Shown one piece after another: positions 8,217 through 14,930 of a stretch of 19,679 nucleotides of DNA. Below the pieces are notes generated by a model. It saw nothing but the letters and a program-made list of their open reading frames with translations, did not search any database and was not told where the DNA came from. Source of the stretch: Balneolales bacterium (GTDB lineage: Bacteria; Bacteroidota; Rhodothermia; Balneolales; Natronogracilivirgulaceae); NCBI GenBank assembly GCA_007116685.1, contig SKIC01000240.1:1-19679 (forward strand), given 5' to 3'. A program made the position numbers and the translations under genes. The first letter of the stretch is position 1. Each line of letters opens with the position of its first letter.

Positions 8217-9119
8217 GTGAAAATTCTTATCCTCTTTCAGAGAGACTTTTGGAAAAAATTTTTGGAGCATCTTATTCATAAAGATGTATTCTTCAATGCC
8301 TCTGCTATAACGTTTAACTTATTCATCTTTTTTGTTCCTTTTGCGCTTTTGATGGTTTCGATAGTGGGCTTTATACTTTCTCACGAAGCAGCTATGTCGG
8401 AAATTTCACGATATGCCAGCGAATATTTTCCTGGCTTACTTCAGGAAAATGTGGAGCATTCTGCCGTTGTGATAGAACGCTTTGTAAACCCTATAATTCA
8501 ACGACGTGGATTCTTTGGGATTATCGGTTTTGGAATCCTGGTACTTACCTCACTAGCGCTGTTTTCCTGCCTCAAACATGTTCTTTTTCAAGTTTTCGAC
8601 CTTGAAGACCGAGCAAATCCATTCAAAGAAATGGTTTATAATTTCTTCGTTTTCGGACTAATTGGTGGTGTATTCATTTTCTTCAGTATGGTTCTATCGG
8701 CCTTATCGGTAATTACATTTAATGAGATTAACATCCCATATACAGAGATATCCTTTCAGGTAGATTGGGCTTTTGAATTATTTACGCTATTTGTCCCACT
8801 GTTTATCACATTCTTGCTCTTCTTTGTGATTTTCCGATTTTTAACGGAAAGGAAAATTAGCCTGGATGTAGCCGTAGTTGGTGCCTTTACCTATACCTTC
8901 TTATTTGAAGTGGCAAAATATGCTGTAAGTATTTATTTCGATTACGCTTTCAGGACCTATCAAAATCTTTATCAAAGCTATACATTTTTGATTATTCTTA
9001 GCGTCTGGGTTTTCTACACCGCCGCTCTTTTTGTGATATCAAGTACATTTGCCAAAGCTTATATGGATACCGAACTTGACGAACAATGGCAGTTCATAAA
9101 GCAAAAACAAGAAGCCTGA
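8217..9119 (+). CDS. YihY/UPF0761 family inner-membrane protein
   Basis: 300 residues, about six hydrophobic helices (around 30-55, 97-118, 139-165, 185-210, 218-242 and 252-277). The helices, the small-residue and aromatic pattern near the N-terminus (N-A-S-A-I-T-F-N-L-F-I-F-F-V-P), R-R-G-F-F-G-I-I-G-F-G and the final Y-T-F-L-I-I-L-S-V-W-V-F-Y-T-A-A-L-F match the YihY/BrkB-type family, once mis-named ribonuclease BN. The molecular function is not established. The start is GTG at 8217; an in-frame TGA lies 19 nt upstream and no ATG is available before the first helix, so GTG is the only reasonable choice. The 3' end overlaps the glycosylase gene by 34 nt, implying an operon. Orthologues differ in length at the C-terminus. 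Confidence 0.85.
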   Translation: MKILILFQRDFWKKFLEHLIHKDVFFNASAITFNLFIFFVPFALLMVSIVGFILSHEAAMSEISRYASEYFPGLLQENVEHSAVVIERFVNPIIQRRGFFGIIGFGILVLTSLALFSCLKHVLFQVFDLEDRANPFKEMVYNFFVFGLIGGVFIFFSMVLSALSVITFNEINIPYTEISFQVDWAFELFTLFVPLFITFLLFFVIFRFLTERKISLDVAVVGAFTYTFLFEVAKYAVSIYFDYAFRTYQNLYQSYTFLIILSVWVFYTAALFVISSTFAKAYMDTELDEQWQFIKQKQEA

Positions 9120-9718
9120 TACTTCCAAAAACATATTATCTGAATGACGATGTAGTTTCTATTGCAAGGGATTTACTGGGCAAGATTTTGGTTACGCAAA
9201 ATAAATCAGGCGAAATTACCTCGGGGCGAATTGTAGAAACTGAGGCTTATGACGGTACTTGCGACCGAGCCTCACATGCCTGGCTAAACAAAAGAACAGA
9301 TAGAACGGAAATCATGTTTGCAGAAGGCGGTTTTGCTTACGTGTATTTATGTTACGGCATTCACAATCTATTCAATATTATTACCGGTCCTGAAAATATT
9401 CCACACGCCGTACTCATACGCGCAATAGAACCACTCACGGGTGTTGATATCATCTTAGAAAGGCGCGGGCAAAAGAAGCTTCAAAGAAGCACAGGTGGCG
9501 GGCCCGGTATCGTTAGTAAGGCTTTGGGAATAACGCTGAATGACAACAAGCTCCCATTATACGATTCCCATATTTGGCTGGAAGATGATGGATATAAAAT
9601 CCAAAGTTCAGAAATATTGGCCTCCCCAAGAGTTGGCGTAGATTATGCCGGAGAGGATGCTTTACTACCTTGGCGATTCCGAAACAAAAGTAATCCGTTC
9701 ACAAGTCTGGCAAAATAA
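9086..9718 (+). CDS. mpg: 3-methyladenine DNA glycosylase (AAG/MPG family)
   Basis: 210 residues, the normal size of bacterial members of the alkyladenine glycosylase family. The signature G-R-I-V-E-T-E-A-Y is present; Glu53 and Tyr55 align with the catalytic E125 and Y127 of human AAG, and His64 (R-A-S-H-A) with H136. Later come Y-L-C-Y-G-I-H-N-L-F-N (human N169 region) and L-I-R-A-I-E-P (R182). In the known reaction the enzyme flips out and excises alkylated or deaminated purines such as 3-methyladenine and hypoxanthine, starting base-excision repair. The ATG at 9086 lies inside the upstream membrane-protein gene, giving a 34-nt overlap; the family block starts at about residue 13, so a shorter start is possible but no better codon is seen. 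A terminator follows directly. Confidence 0.95.
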   Translation: MAVHKAKTRSLILPKTYYLNDDVVSIARDLLGKILVTQNKSGEITSGRIVETEAYDGTCDRASHAWLNKRTDRTEIMFAEGGFAYVYLCYGIHNLFNIITGPENIPHAVLIRAIEPLTGVDIILERRGQKKLQRSTGGGPGIVSKALGITLNDNKLPLYDSHIWLEDDGYKIQSSEILASPRVGVDYAGEDALLPWRFRNKSNPFTSLAK

Positions 9719-9750
9719 AAAAGCCCATCAGACGACTCTGACAGGCTTTA
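9715..9750 (-). terminator. Terminator between mpg and the DUF4168 gene, mainly minus-strand
   Basis: The arms 9721-9732 and 9737-9748 pair around a 4-nt loop. In the minus-strand RNA all 12 positions pair, because two A-C mismatches on the plus strand become G-U wobbles, and the stem is followed by a long T-run (complement of 9715-9722). The plus strand has a weaker stem and a short T tail, so it may also slow transcription leaving mpg. Confidence 0.8.
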
Positions 9751-9769
9751 AAATGTGAGCGATGAGGTT

Positions 9770-10249
9770 TTATCCTTCAGCTTCCTGCATTCTTTGCATA
9801 AGAACTTCCTGGACTTTTTGCATAGTTTCAGGATCAGAATTAATAATGGTGAAGATTTCTTCGTAGCGCTCCATGGTCATTCCCTCAGCAACAATCATTT
9901 CTTCTACTTTACCTATCATTTCTTGTTCAATTTCCGTGATTTCTGCCATGCAATTCTGAAATTTCTCTAATTCAGATTCCGTAGCATCTGCTTCTCCACC
10001 CATTTGGGTAGCCTGAATAATCTCTTGGAAACGATCTAAACTTAATCCTTCTTCTTCAATTGCACTAATCATTTGCATTTGAGCCTGCTGCTCAATTTCT
10101 GATTGCTTAATGTAGATATCTACAAATTCAATAATCTCATCATCACTTAAAGAGGCAGGTGTAACATCCTGTTGATCAAATTGAGCATTTGCGTTGATTG
10201 CAACGAACAAAAAGGCTACCACAAAAATGGCTATACTTCTAAAAAACAT
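9770..10249 (-). CDS. Secreted DUF4168-type protein with internal duplication
   Basis: 159 residues. The signal peptide MFFRSIAIFVVAFLFVAINANA is probably cleaved before QFDQQ, so the mature form is periplasmic or exported. The mature part is acidic and helical and fits DUF4168: L-S-D-D-E-I-I-E-F-V-D-I-Y-I near the front, and E-G-M-T-M-E-R-Y-E-E-I-F ... S-D-P-E-T-M-Q-K-V at the end, as in the family's 'GLs-eeYn-I-qaa-sDpeL' motif. The pattern E-I-E-Q ... E-E-E-G-L-S-L-D-R-F-Q-E-I recurs as E-I-E-Q-E-M ... A-E-G-M-T-M-E-R-Y-E-E-I, so the protein looks like two copies of one helical unit. One Cys lies between the copies. The function of DUF4168 is unknown. It stands alone, with its own terminator and long 5' region. 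Confidence 0.75.
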   Translation of the reverse strand: MFFRSIAIFVVAFLFVAINANAQFDQQDVTPASLSDDEIIEFVDIYIKQSEIEQQAQMQMISAIEEEGLSLDRFQEIIQATQMGGEADATESELEKFQNCMAEITEIEQEMIGKVEEMIVAEGMTMERYEEIFTIINSDPETMQKVQEVLMQRMQEAEG

Positions 10250-10565
10250 ATATATACGAATTTATTAATTATTATTTACTAACTCTATAACCTAAAGAAT
10301 CTCATTTTATTTTCGAAAAATTCTTTTTTCCTGACGTTTTCTCAGGTTTTAATAAATCAAGGGGTTAAAATTCCATCACGTTCCTCAAGAGCTCTGAGGC
10401 CATATAAATCACGATCTTTAGATTTTTTTCATCTCTTTAGCACATGTCTCAAGCCATTTTTTCTTAATACAGATTATGAATTTGACAGAAAGCTAAATCA
10501 AAGGAACTAATGACTAGTTCAAGAGCCTTTTCTCTGCATTTACAACTCACAAAACACAGATAACA
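10250..10565. other. Divergent 316-nt control region between DUF4168 and yceI-like genes
   Basis: No reading frame of note. It should contain promoters in both directions. On the plus strand TTGACA (10482-10487) is followed 17 nt later by AACTAA, a weak -10. Two symmetrical sequences are seen: CCTC-A-AGAGCTCT-GAGG (10383-10399) and GAACTA-5 nt-TAGTTC (10504-10520). Neither has a T-run typical of a terminator. I see no Rfam-type RNA by eye. Confidence 0.45.
10504..10520. promoter_or_regulatory. Perfect inverted repeat ahead of the yceI-like gene, possible operator
   Basis: GAACTA and TAGTTC flank a 5-nt centre, 45 nt before the yceI-like start and immediately after the weak TTGACA box. Symmetry and position suit a dimeric repressor or activator site, but nothing identifies the protein. 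Confidence 0.25.
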
Positions 10566-11174
10566 ATGAAATCTTTATTACTAATCAGTCTAGTTCTTCT
10601 TTTCACAAATCCGGCTTTAGCCAACGATAATCATGGCCATAGCGAAGGCATGAAATGGAACATAGATGCGGTGCACAGTGCCGTAAACTTTACCATTCGT
10701 CACTTTTTCACTCCGGTTCCGGGACATTTCTCAGAATACGAAGGCGAGATCTACTTCAATCCTGAAGACCTCGGTAATAGTAGTGTTGACGTAACCATTC
10801 AGGTTGCATCCGTTGACACTAGAAATGCTAGAAGAGATGCTCACCTACAAAACGAAGACTTTTTTGAAGTCGAAAGATGGCCTACCATGCGCTTTGTAAG
10901 CGACCGCATCACACAAGACGGCGAAAATAGTTTCATAGCACATGGCTCGCTAACCATCCGCGATGTCACCAAAGAAATTGAACTACCCTTTCAGTTTTTA
11001 GGAATGATGGAGCATCCGATGCGTGAAAATACTTTGGTTGCAGGAATCAAATCAGAATACAGCCTGCTTCGTAACGATTTTGGTGTTGGAACCGGAAGCT
11101 GGGCTGAAACAGGTGTGGTTGGAAATACGGTAAATATTGAAATTTTACTCGAATTACTTCACAGCCCTTCTTAA
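10566..11174 (+). CDS. YceI family exported lipid/isoprenoid-binding-like protein
   Basis: 202 residues. The signal peptide MKSLLLISLVLLFTNPALA is cleaved before N-D-N-H-G-H, so the protein is periplasmic. The mature domain is the YceI beta-barrel: W-N-I-D-A-V-H-S-A-V-N-F-T-I-R-H, the F-x-E-Y-E-G-E-I-Y-F strand, V-D-V-T-I-Q-V-A-S-V-D-T ... R-R-D-A-H-L-Q-N-E-D-F-F-E-V, W-P-T-M-R-F-V-S, G-S-L-T-I-R-D-V-T-K-E-I and R-N-D-F-G-V-G. Known members have a lipocalin-like fold and bind long isoprenoid or amide ligands (the Thermus TT1927b structure holds polyisoprenoid); the biological role is poorly known, though several are induced by acid or base stress. Residues N-H-G-H at the mature N-terminus are a small His cluster. 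No Shine-Dalgarno is visible. It is a single gene ending in a strong terminator. Confidence 0.93.
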   Translation: MKSLLLISLVLLFTNPALANDNHGHSEGMKWNIDAVHSAVNFTIRHFFTPVPGHFSEYEGEIYFNPEDLGNSSVDVTIQVASVDTRNARRDAHLQNEDFFEVERWPTMRFVSDRITQDGENSFIAHGSLTIRDVTKEIELPFQFLGMMEHPMRENTLVAGIKSEYSLLRNDFGVGTGSWAETGVVGNTVNIEILLELLHSPS

Positions 11175-11197
11175 TCAAAATTATTTCATAATTTTAT

Positions 11198-11233
11198 AAG
11201 CCCGTAGTCAGAAGATTACGGGCTTTCTTTTTT
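11198..11233 (+). terminator. Intrinsic terminator after the yceI-like gene
   Basis: A perfect 9-bp stem AAGCCCGTA / TACGGGCTT (11198-11206 with 11217-11225), 10-nt loop, followed by TCTTTTTT. It lies 23 nt after the TAA stop. Confidence 0.9.
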
Positions 11234-11301
11234 GGGCAGATTCGCAGGCTAATATTATGTAGTTTGTGTTCCACATAATAGCATTACAAAACTTAAGATC
11301 G

Positions 11302-11988
11302 ATGAATACTGAAACGCTTCAAAAACTTGTAATTGGCTTCGCAGTAATGATTGTCATTTTCTCTGTGGCAATACTTTTCATTTTGCGCACTCCAACAGAC
11401 GGACCGGAAGCAACTTTGCCGCAACCAATTCTGGAAAGTGAACTTGCTCTTGAGTTTTATGGCAAAGAAGACCCACTGGCTCAAACACTGGTAAACTCCA
11501 GAGCACGAGGCGCAACCAAAAGTGAGGTTATCGCCAGTTTTCCACAAGATTATGGTCTCAAAGTTTTTAATGATGACATTACTGCCGATACAATAGCTGA
11601 GCATATTGTAATTCGTACAGACTCTAATTTACCCGAAATCGACTCCCGCCTCAAAGAACGAGGCTTCTCCGGACAAGTTAGTGGATTAATTATTTACCGT
11701 GATACTACGCAATCCATAAAACCGGTATTTATCATGACCACGGAAGCAATGCACAACGAGTATGGAATGGCGTTGGTAAGTCAAGTAAGAGCCGAATACG
11801 GCTATGCTATAAAGCTCAATGAGTTTTTTGATGAAAACTACTATTCTGCTTCAGTTCAGCTTTTAAGCGTTGTTTTAGTTGATCAAGAAGGTCGGGCAGC
11901 AAGTGATGAATTAACCATATACTGGGATCCGGGACCAGAGGTCTTCAAAGCGACAAATACATTTGGAGCACCCGGAACATTTGAATAA
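11302..11988 (+). CDS. Unknown protein with single N-terminal membrane anchor
   Basis: 228 residues; I do not recognise the family. After a short polar start (MNTETLQK) a single helix spans about residues 9-29 and is followed by R-T-P-T-D-G-P, so the rest is probably periplasmic and anchored in the inner membrane. The soluble part looks alpha/beta: E-L-A-L-E-F-Y-G-K-E, S-G-L-I-I-Y-R-D, K-P-V-F-I-M-T-T-E-A-M-H-N-E-Y-G-M-A-L-V, then a strand-rich end with L-T-I-Y-W-D-P-G-P-E-V-F. There are no Cys residues and no catalytic motif I can identify. The ATG at 11302 is preferred over an in-frame GTG at 11266, because the latter only adds 12 residues before the helix. It lies between two terminators' units and is followed 71 nt on by the DUF6580 gene; cotranscription is possible. 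Confidence 0.75.
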   Translation: MNTETLQKLVIGFAVMIVIFSVAILFILRTPTDGPEATLPQPILESELALEFYGKEDPLAQTLVNSRARGATKSEVIASFPQDYGLKVFNDDITADTIAEHIVIRTDSNLPEIDSRLKERGFSGQVSGLIIYRDTTQSIKPVFIMTTEAMHNEYGMALVSQVRAEYGYAIKLNEFFDENYYSASVQLLSVVLVDQEGRAASDELTIYWDPGPEVFKATNTFGAPGTFE

Positions 11989-12059
11989 GCAGATTACTTA
12001 TTTTGATTAAATCTTTTATCTTAGCCAAGCAAAATCCTACCTCTCAAACTCATCTTCCC

Positions 12060-12572
12060 ATGTTAAAACCGAGATTTTTAATTTTATTAGTAATTGTTTT
12101 ATTGGTTGCTGCGGCTCGTTTTCTCCCGCATCCGCCTAACTTCACACCTATCGCAGCTATGGCTCTTTTTGGTGGTGCATTCTTCGCTGACAAAAGAATG
12201 GCCTACGTTGTAACTCTCGGTGCAATGTTTATCTCTGATCTGTTTTTAGGATTTCATGGCACTATGGCATTCGTGTACGGAGCTTTTATCATTACGATTT
12301 TTCTGGGTACAAAAATGGCAGGGAAAGTTACTGCAGGAACGGTTTTAGGAGGAGCAATTGGTAGCTCTGTTTTGTTTTACATCCTAACTAATTTTGGCGT
12401 TTGGCTAACCAGCGCTTACTACCCACTAACCTGGGCCGGACTAATAAGCTGCTACGTGGCTGCCATCCCGTTTTTCCACTACACATTAGCCGGCACTTTG
12501 ATTTACAGCGCTGTGCTTTTCGGTGGATTTGAATTCGCCAGGCGCCGTGTTCCTGCTTTACAATTACCATAA
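12060..12572 (+). CDS. DUF6580 family membrane protein, ECF S-component-like
   Basis: 170 residues from the ATG at 12060 (MLKPRFLILLVIV); an in-frame TTG 19 codons earlier would add a polar extension that breaks the family start. The segment R-F-L-P-H-P-P-N-F-T-P-I-A-A-M-A-L-F-G-G-A-F-F is the hallmark of DUF6580. About five to six hydrophobic helices follow, with polar signals D-L-F-L-G-F-H-G and a W-L-T-S-A-Y-Y-P-L-T turn near the fourth. The fold resembles substrate-binding S components of energy-coupling-factor vitamin transporters, and members sit near cobalamin uptake genes in some genomes, but neither an EcfA/T set nor a cobalamin gene is present here, so the substrate is unknown. Two hairpins follow the stop. 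Confidence 0.82.
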   Translation: MLKPRFLILLVIVLLVAAARFLPHPPNFTPIAAMALFGGAFFADKRMAYVVTLGAMFISDLFLGFHGTMAFVYGAFIITIFLGTKMAGKVTAGTVLGGAIGSSVLFYILTNFGVWLTSAYYPLTWAGLISCYVAAIPFFHYTLAGTLIYSAVLFGGFEFARRRVPALQLP

Positions 12573-12585
12573 GTCGATTTAAGCA

Positions 12586-12658
12586 AACATGGCATTTAAT
12601 CGCCATGTTCAAAAATTTCTTTTAAAAACTCCGCTATGCTTAGCATCGGAGTTTTTTT
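12586..12658 (+). terminator. Double hairpin ending the DUF6580 unit
   Basis: The first hairpin is AACATGGC / GCCATGTT (12586-12593 with 12602-12609), 8-nt loop, without a strong T-run. The second is AAAAACTCCG / CGGAGTTTTT (12624-12633 with 12647-12656) topped by ATGC/GCAT (12636-12639 with 12643-12646) and ending in seven Ts (12652-12658). The second is a canonical intrinsic terminator; the A-run on its other arm would let it work in the reverse direction as well. The next gene starts 57 nt beyond. Confidence 0.88.
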
Positions 12659-12715
12659 ATGCCCATTGCAGAACTTATATTCTTCCAGAATATGCGATAA
12701 CTCTAAAACAAGGCA

Positions 12716-13450
12716 ATGGCTAAAAAAGCAATAATTATTGGAGCTTCAACAGGGATTGGCAAAGCTCTAGCTGAAGAAATGAGCCAAGCCGACTACGAGG
12801 TAGGATTGGCGGCCCGAAGTTTGGATAAGCTCGAAGCTATCTCAAAAAATCTCCCCGGCAAGAGTAGTTTTATTGAGATGGATGTCACTCGTTTTGATGA
12901 TGCACAAAAACAATTAGAAAAGCTTATAGCCCAACTTGGTGGAATGGACATCATCGTTCTGAATGCAGGGCTTACCAATAATAACAAAACCTTTGAGTGG
13001 GAGAGCGAGAAATATGTTATTGACGTAAATATAACAGGGTTTAGCGCCATGCTTAATTTTGCCTATCACTATTTTCAAGAGCAAGGCTCAGGGCATATCG
13101 TCAGTATTTCTTCTGTGGCTTCTCTTCTGCCAAATCCGGGCTCGGCCGTTTATAATGCGTCAAAAGCATTTGTAAGTCTCTACATGGAAGGCATTCGGCT
13201 GAAACTCATCCACAAAAATGCTCCCATTCATCTCACGGATATTAAGCCTGGTTTTGTACTAACTCCCCTAACTGAATCCAGAAAAGATATGTTTTGGGTT
13301 TGTGGGCCTGAATTAGCTGCTCGACAAATTTTATCAGCCATAGAAAAGAAGGAAAAAATGGTCTATGTCCCGAAACGATGGATTGTGGTTGCGGCTCTAA
13401 TTCGTATGTTGCCCAAGCGAATTATTCAGTTTCTCCTCATTAGAAAGTGA
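12716..13450 (+). CDS. Short-chain dehydrogenase/reductase (SDR)
   Basis: 244 residues, a typical classical SDR. The Rossmann glycine motif G9-A-S-T-G13-I-G15 starts the fold, D-V-T-R follows at about residue 58, the N-A-G motif is at 83-85, and the catalytic set is Ser133, Tyr146 and Lys150 (Y-x-x-x-K). Arg near the end of strand 2 (A-A-R-S, about residue 34) favours NADP(H). P-G-F-V-L-T-P follows the active site as usual. The C-terminus is basic and hydrophobic (R-M-L-P-K-R-I-I-Q-F-L-L-I-R-K), as in SDRs that associate with membrane or act on lipids, for example 3-ketoacyl-type enzymes. The substrate cannot be assigned. mgtE follows 52 nt downstream with no terminator between, so both may share a transcript. 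Confidence 0.9.
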   Translation: MAKKAIIIGASTGIGKALAEEMSQADYEVGLAARSLDKLEAISKNLPGKSSFIEMDVTRFDDAQKQLEKLIAQLGGMDIIVLNAGLTNNNKTFEWESEKYVIDVNITGFSAMLNFAYHYFQEQGSGHIVSISSVASLLPNPGSAVYNASKAFVSLYMEGIRLKLIHKNAPIHLTDIKPGFVLTPLTESRKDMFWVCGPELAARQILSAIEKKEKMVYVPKRWIVVAALIRMLPKRIIQFLLIRK

Positions 13451-13502
13451 TTAATTCTAAATCTAACACCATCCAAATAGCAAAATTACAAAAACTTACA
13501 CT

Positions 13503-14852
13503 ATGATTGGTGATCTCTTACAACCAGAAATAACCGAACTCATTCAAGAAGCAAAATGGAAGGAGCTGCTTGAGATTATTGAGGATTGGCCTAATCCGGA
13601 GATTGCAGATTTATTAATGAGCCTGGATAAGGCAGACCGTGTTGTCTTTTTTCGATTATTACCGAGAAAAACTTCCTCTCAGGTATTTGCAGAATTGGAT
13701 TCGGAACAGCAAAATGCTCTCTTGCTGGAAATGTCTGATGAGGAAACCCGCCACCTACTCGCTAACATCCGTCCGGATGATCGTACGGAATTATTTGGTG
13801 AACTACCCGGGCAGGCCACACAGCGATTACTGAACTTACTTAGTCCGGAAGATTTGAAAGAAGCCCGCCAACTTTTGGGTTATCCGGAAGAGAGTATCGG
13901 GCGACTTATGACGCCGGATTATGTTGCTGTGCGTCCACATTGGCGAATTGGTGATGCCATTCAGCATATCCGAAAAATGGGCAAGTTCTCCGAAACGCTG
14001 AATAATATTTACGTAACCGATTCATCCTGGAAACTACTTGATGCCCTGGAGTTGAAACTGCTTATCCTGGCCGACCCTGATAAACTTGTAGAAGATATCA
14101 TGGATAACACATTCGTGTCAGTAAGTGCTACTGATGATCAGGAGATTGCCGTTCAGGTTTTCCAGCGTTATGACAAATTCGTACTTCCTGTAGTGGATTC
14201 TGAAGGAATTCTGGTCGGAATTATAACTGTGGATGATGTTCTCGACGTAGCTGAAGAAGAGGCCACAGAGGATTTCCACAAAACAGCCGCCGTTGCGCCA
14301 CTCGAAAAAACCTATCGGGAAACCAGTATCTGGCAGCTGTTCACAAAAAGAATTGGCTGGTTGTTGATTTTGGTACTCGTCAGCTTAATGTCGTCCGGAG
14401 TAATTGCCGCTTACGAAGAAGTGCTTGAAACGGCCATAGCTTTAGCATTTTTTATTCCCCTTCTGATTGGATCTGCCGGAAATGCCGGAGCCCAGGCTGC
14501 CACACTTATGGTTCGGGCACTTGCGATTGATGATGTACAATTATCAAACTGGCTTATGACCACGGGTAAAGAAATGCTTGTGGGCGTCTTTCTTGGTATT
14601 GTGATGGGTGCGGCTTGTTATGTTCTTGGAATATTTTTCGGTGGTACAGTAATAGGCATAATTGTGGGGTTAACCATGGTTTCCATAATTGTAGTTGCCA
14701 ATATTGTTGGAACTTTGCTGCCATTCATGCTCACTTTTTTCAAGATTGACCCTGCAGTTGCAAGTAGTCCTTTAATTGCAACAATTATGGATGCAACCGG
14801 GTTATTGATTTATTTCAGCATAGCTATACTTTTTATTGATTTGGGAGTTTAA
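13503..14852 (+). CDS. mgtE: Magnesium transporter MgtE
   Basis: 449 residues, the usual length. The cytoplasmic part has the superhelical N domain (about 10-130: repeated L-L-x-x-L and E-L-P-G-Q-A-T-Q-R-L-L) and tandem CBS domains (about 135-255, with G-R-L-M-T-P-D-Y and D-D-V-L-D-V-A-E-E-E). A connecting helix leads to five transmembrane helices with the family motifs P-L-L-I-G-S-A-G-N-A-G-A-Q and T-I-M-D-A-T-G, whose Asp430 aligns with the pore Mg2+-binding D432 of Thermus MgtE. Known function: a dimeric Mg2+-selective channel gated by Mg2+ bound to the CBS/N domains. The acidic, Mg-sensing regions are intact. The short 52-nt upstream gap has no room for an Mg2+ (M-box) riboswitch. The second strand of CBS1 (Y-V-T-D-S-S-W-K-L-L-D) lacks the usual glycine, a minor departure. 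Confidence 0.96.
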   Translation: MIGDLLQPEITELIQEAKWKELLEIIEDWPNPEIADLLMSLDKADRVVFFRLLPRKTSSQVFAELDSEQQNALLLEMSDEETRHLLANIRPDDRTELFGELPGQATQRLLNLLSPEDLKEARQLLGYPEESIGRLMTPDYVAVRPHWRIGDAIQHIRKMGKFSETLNNIYVTDSSWKLLDALELKLLILADPDKLVEDIMDNTFVSVSATDDQEIAVQVFQRYDKFVLPVVDSEGILVGIITVDDVLDVAEEEATEDFHKTAAVAPLEKTYRETSIWQLFTKRIGWLLILVLVSLMSSGVIAAYEEVLETAIALAFFIPLLIGSAGNAGAQAATLMVRALAIDDVQLSNWLMTTGKEMLVGVFLGIVMGAACYVLGIFFGGTVIGIIVGLTMVSIIVVANIVGTLLPFMLTFFKIDPAVASSPLIATIMDATGLLIYFSIAILFIDLGV

Positions 14853-14930
14853 AATAATATCAAATAATCTAATTATTATTGGGTTCCAACGGTTTGAATA
14901 CAGATAATTAATTTTAGGAGTTAGCAATTT

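Noticed and set aside
8082..8279. 65-codon minus-strand open frame between mutS and the YihY gene
   Set aside because: It overlaps the YihY start by 63 nt, lacks a ribosome site and family signal, and is rich in Lys/Phe/Ile as expected for chance frames in AT-rich DNA.
11266..11301. GTG start extending the unknown membrane-anchored protein
   Set aside because: It adds residues before the anchor helix; the ATG at 11302 is a better fit.
11989..12059. Cobalamin riboswitch ahead of the DUF6580 gene
   Set aside because: The gap is 71 nt and has no B12-box; the vitamin link is only by family association.
13451..13502. Mg2+ riboswitch ahead of mgtE
   Set aside because: Only 52 nt separates the two genes, too short for an M-box, and no such structure is seen.
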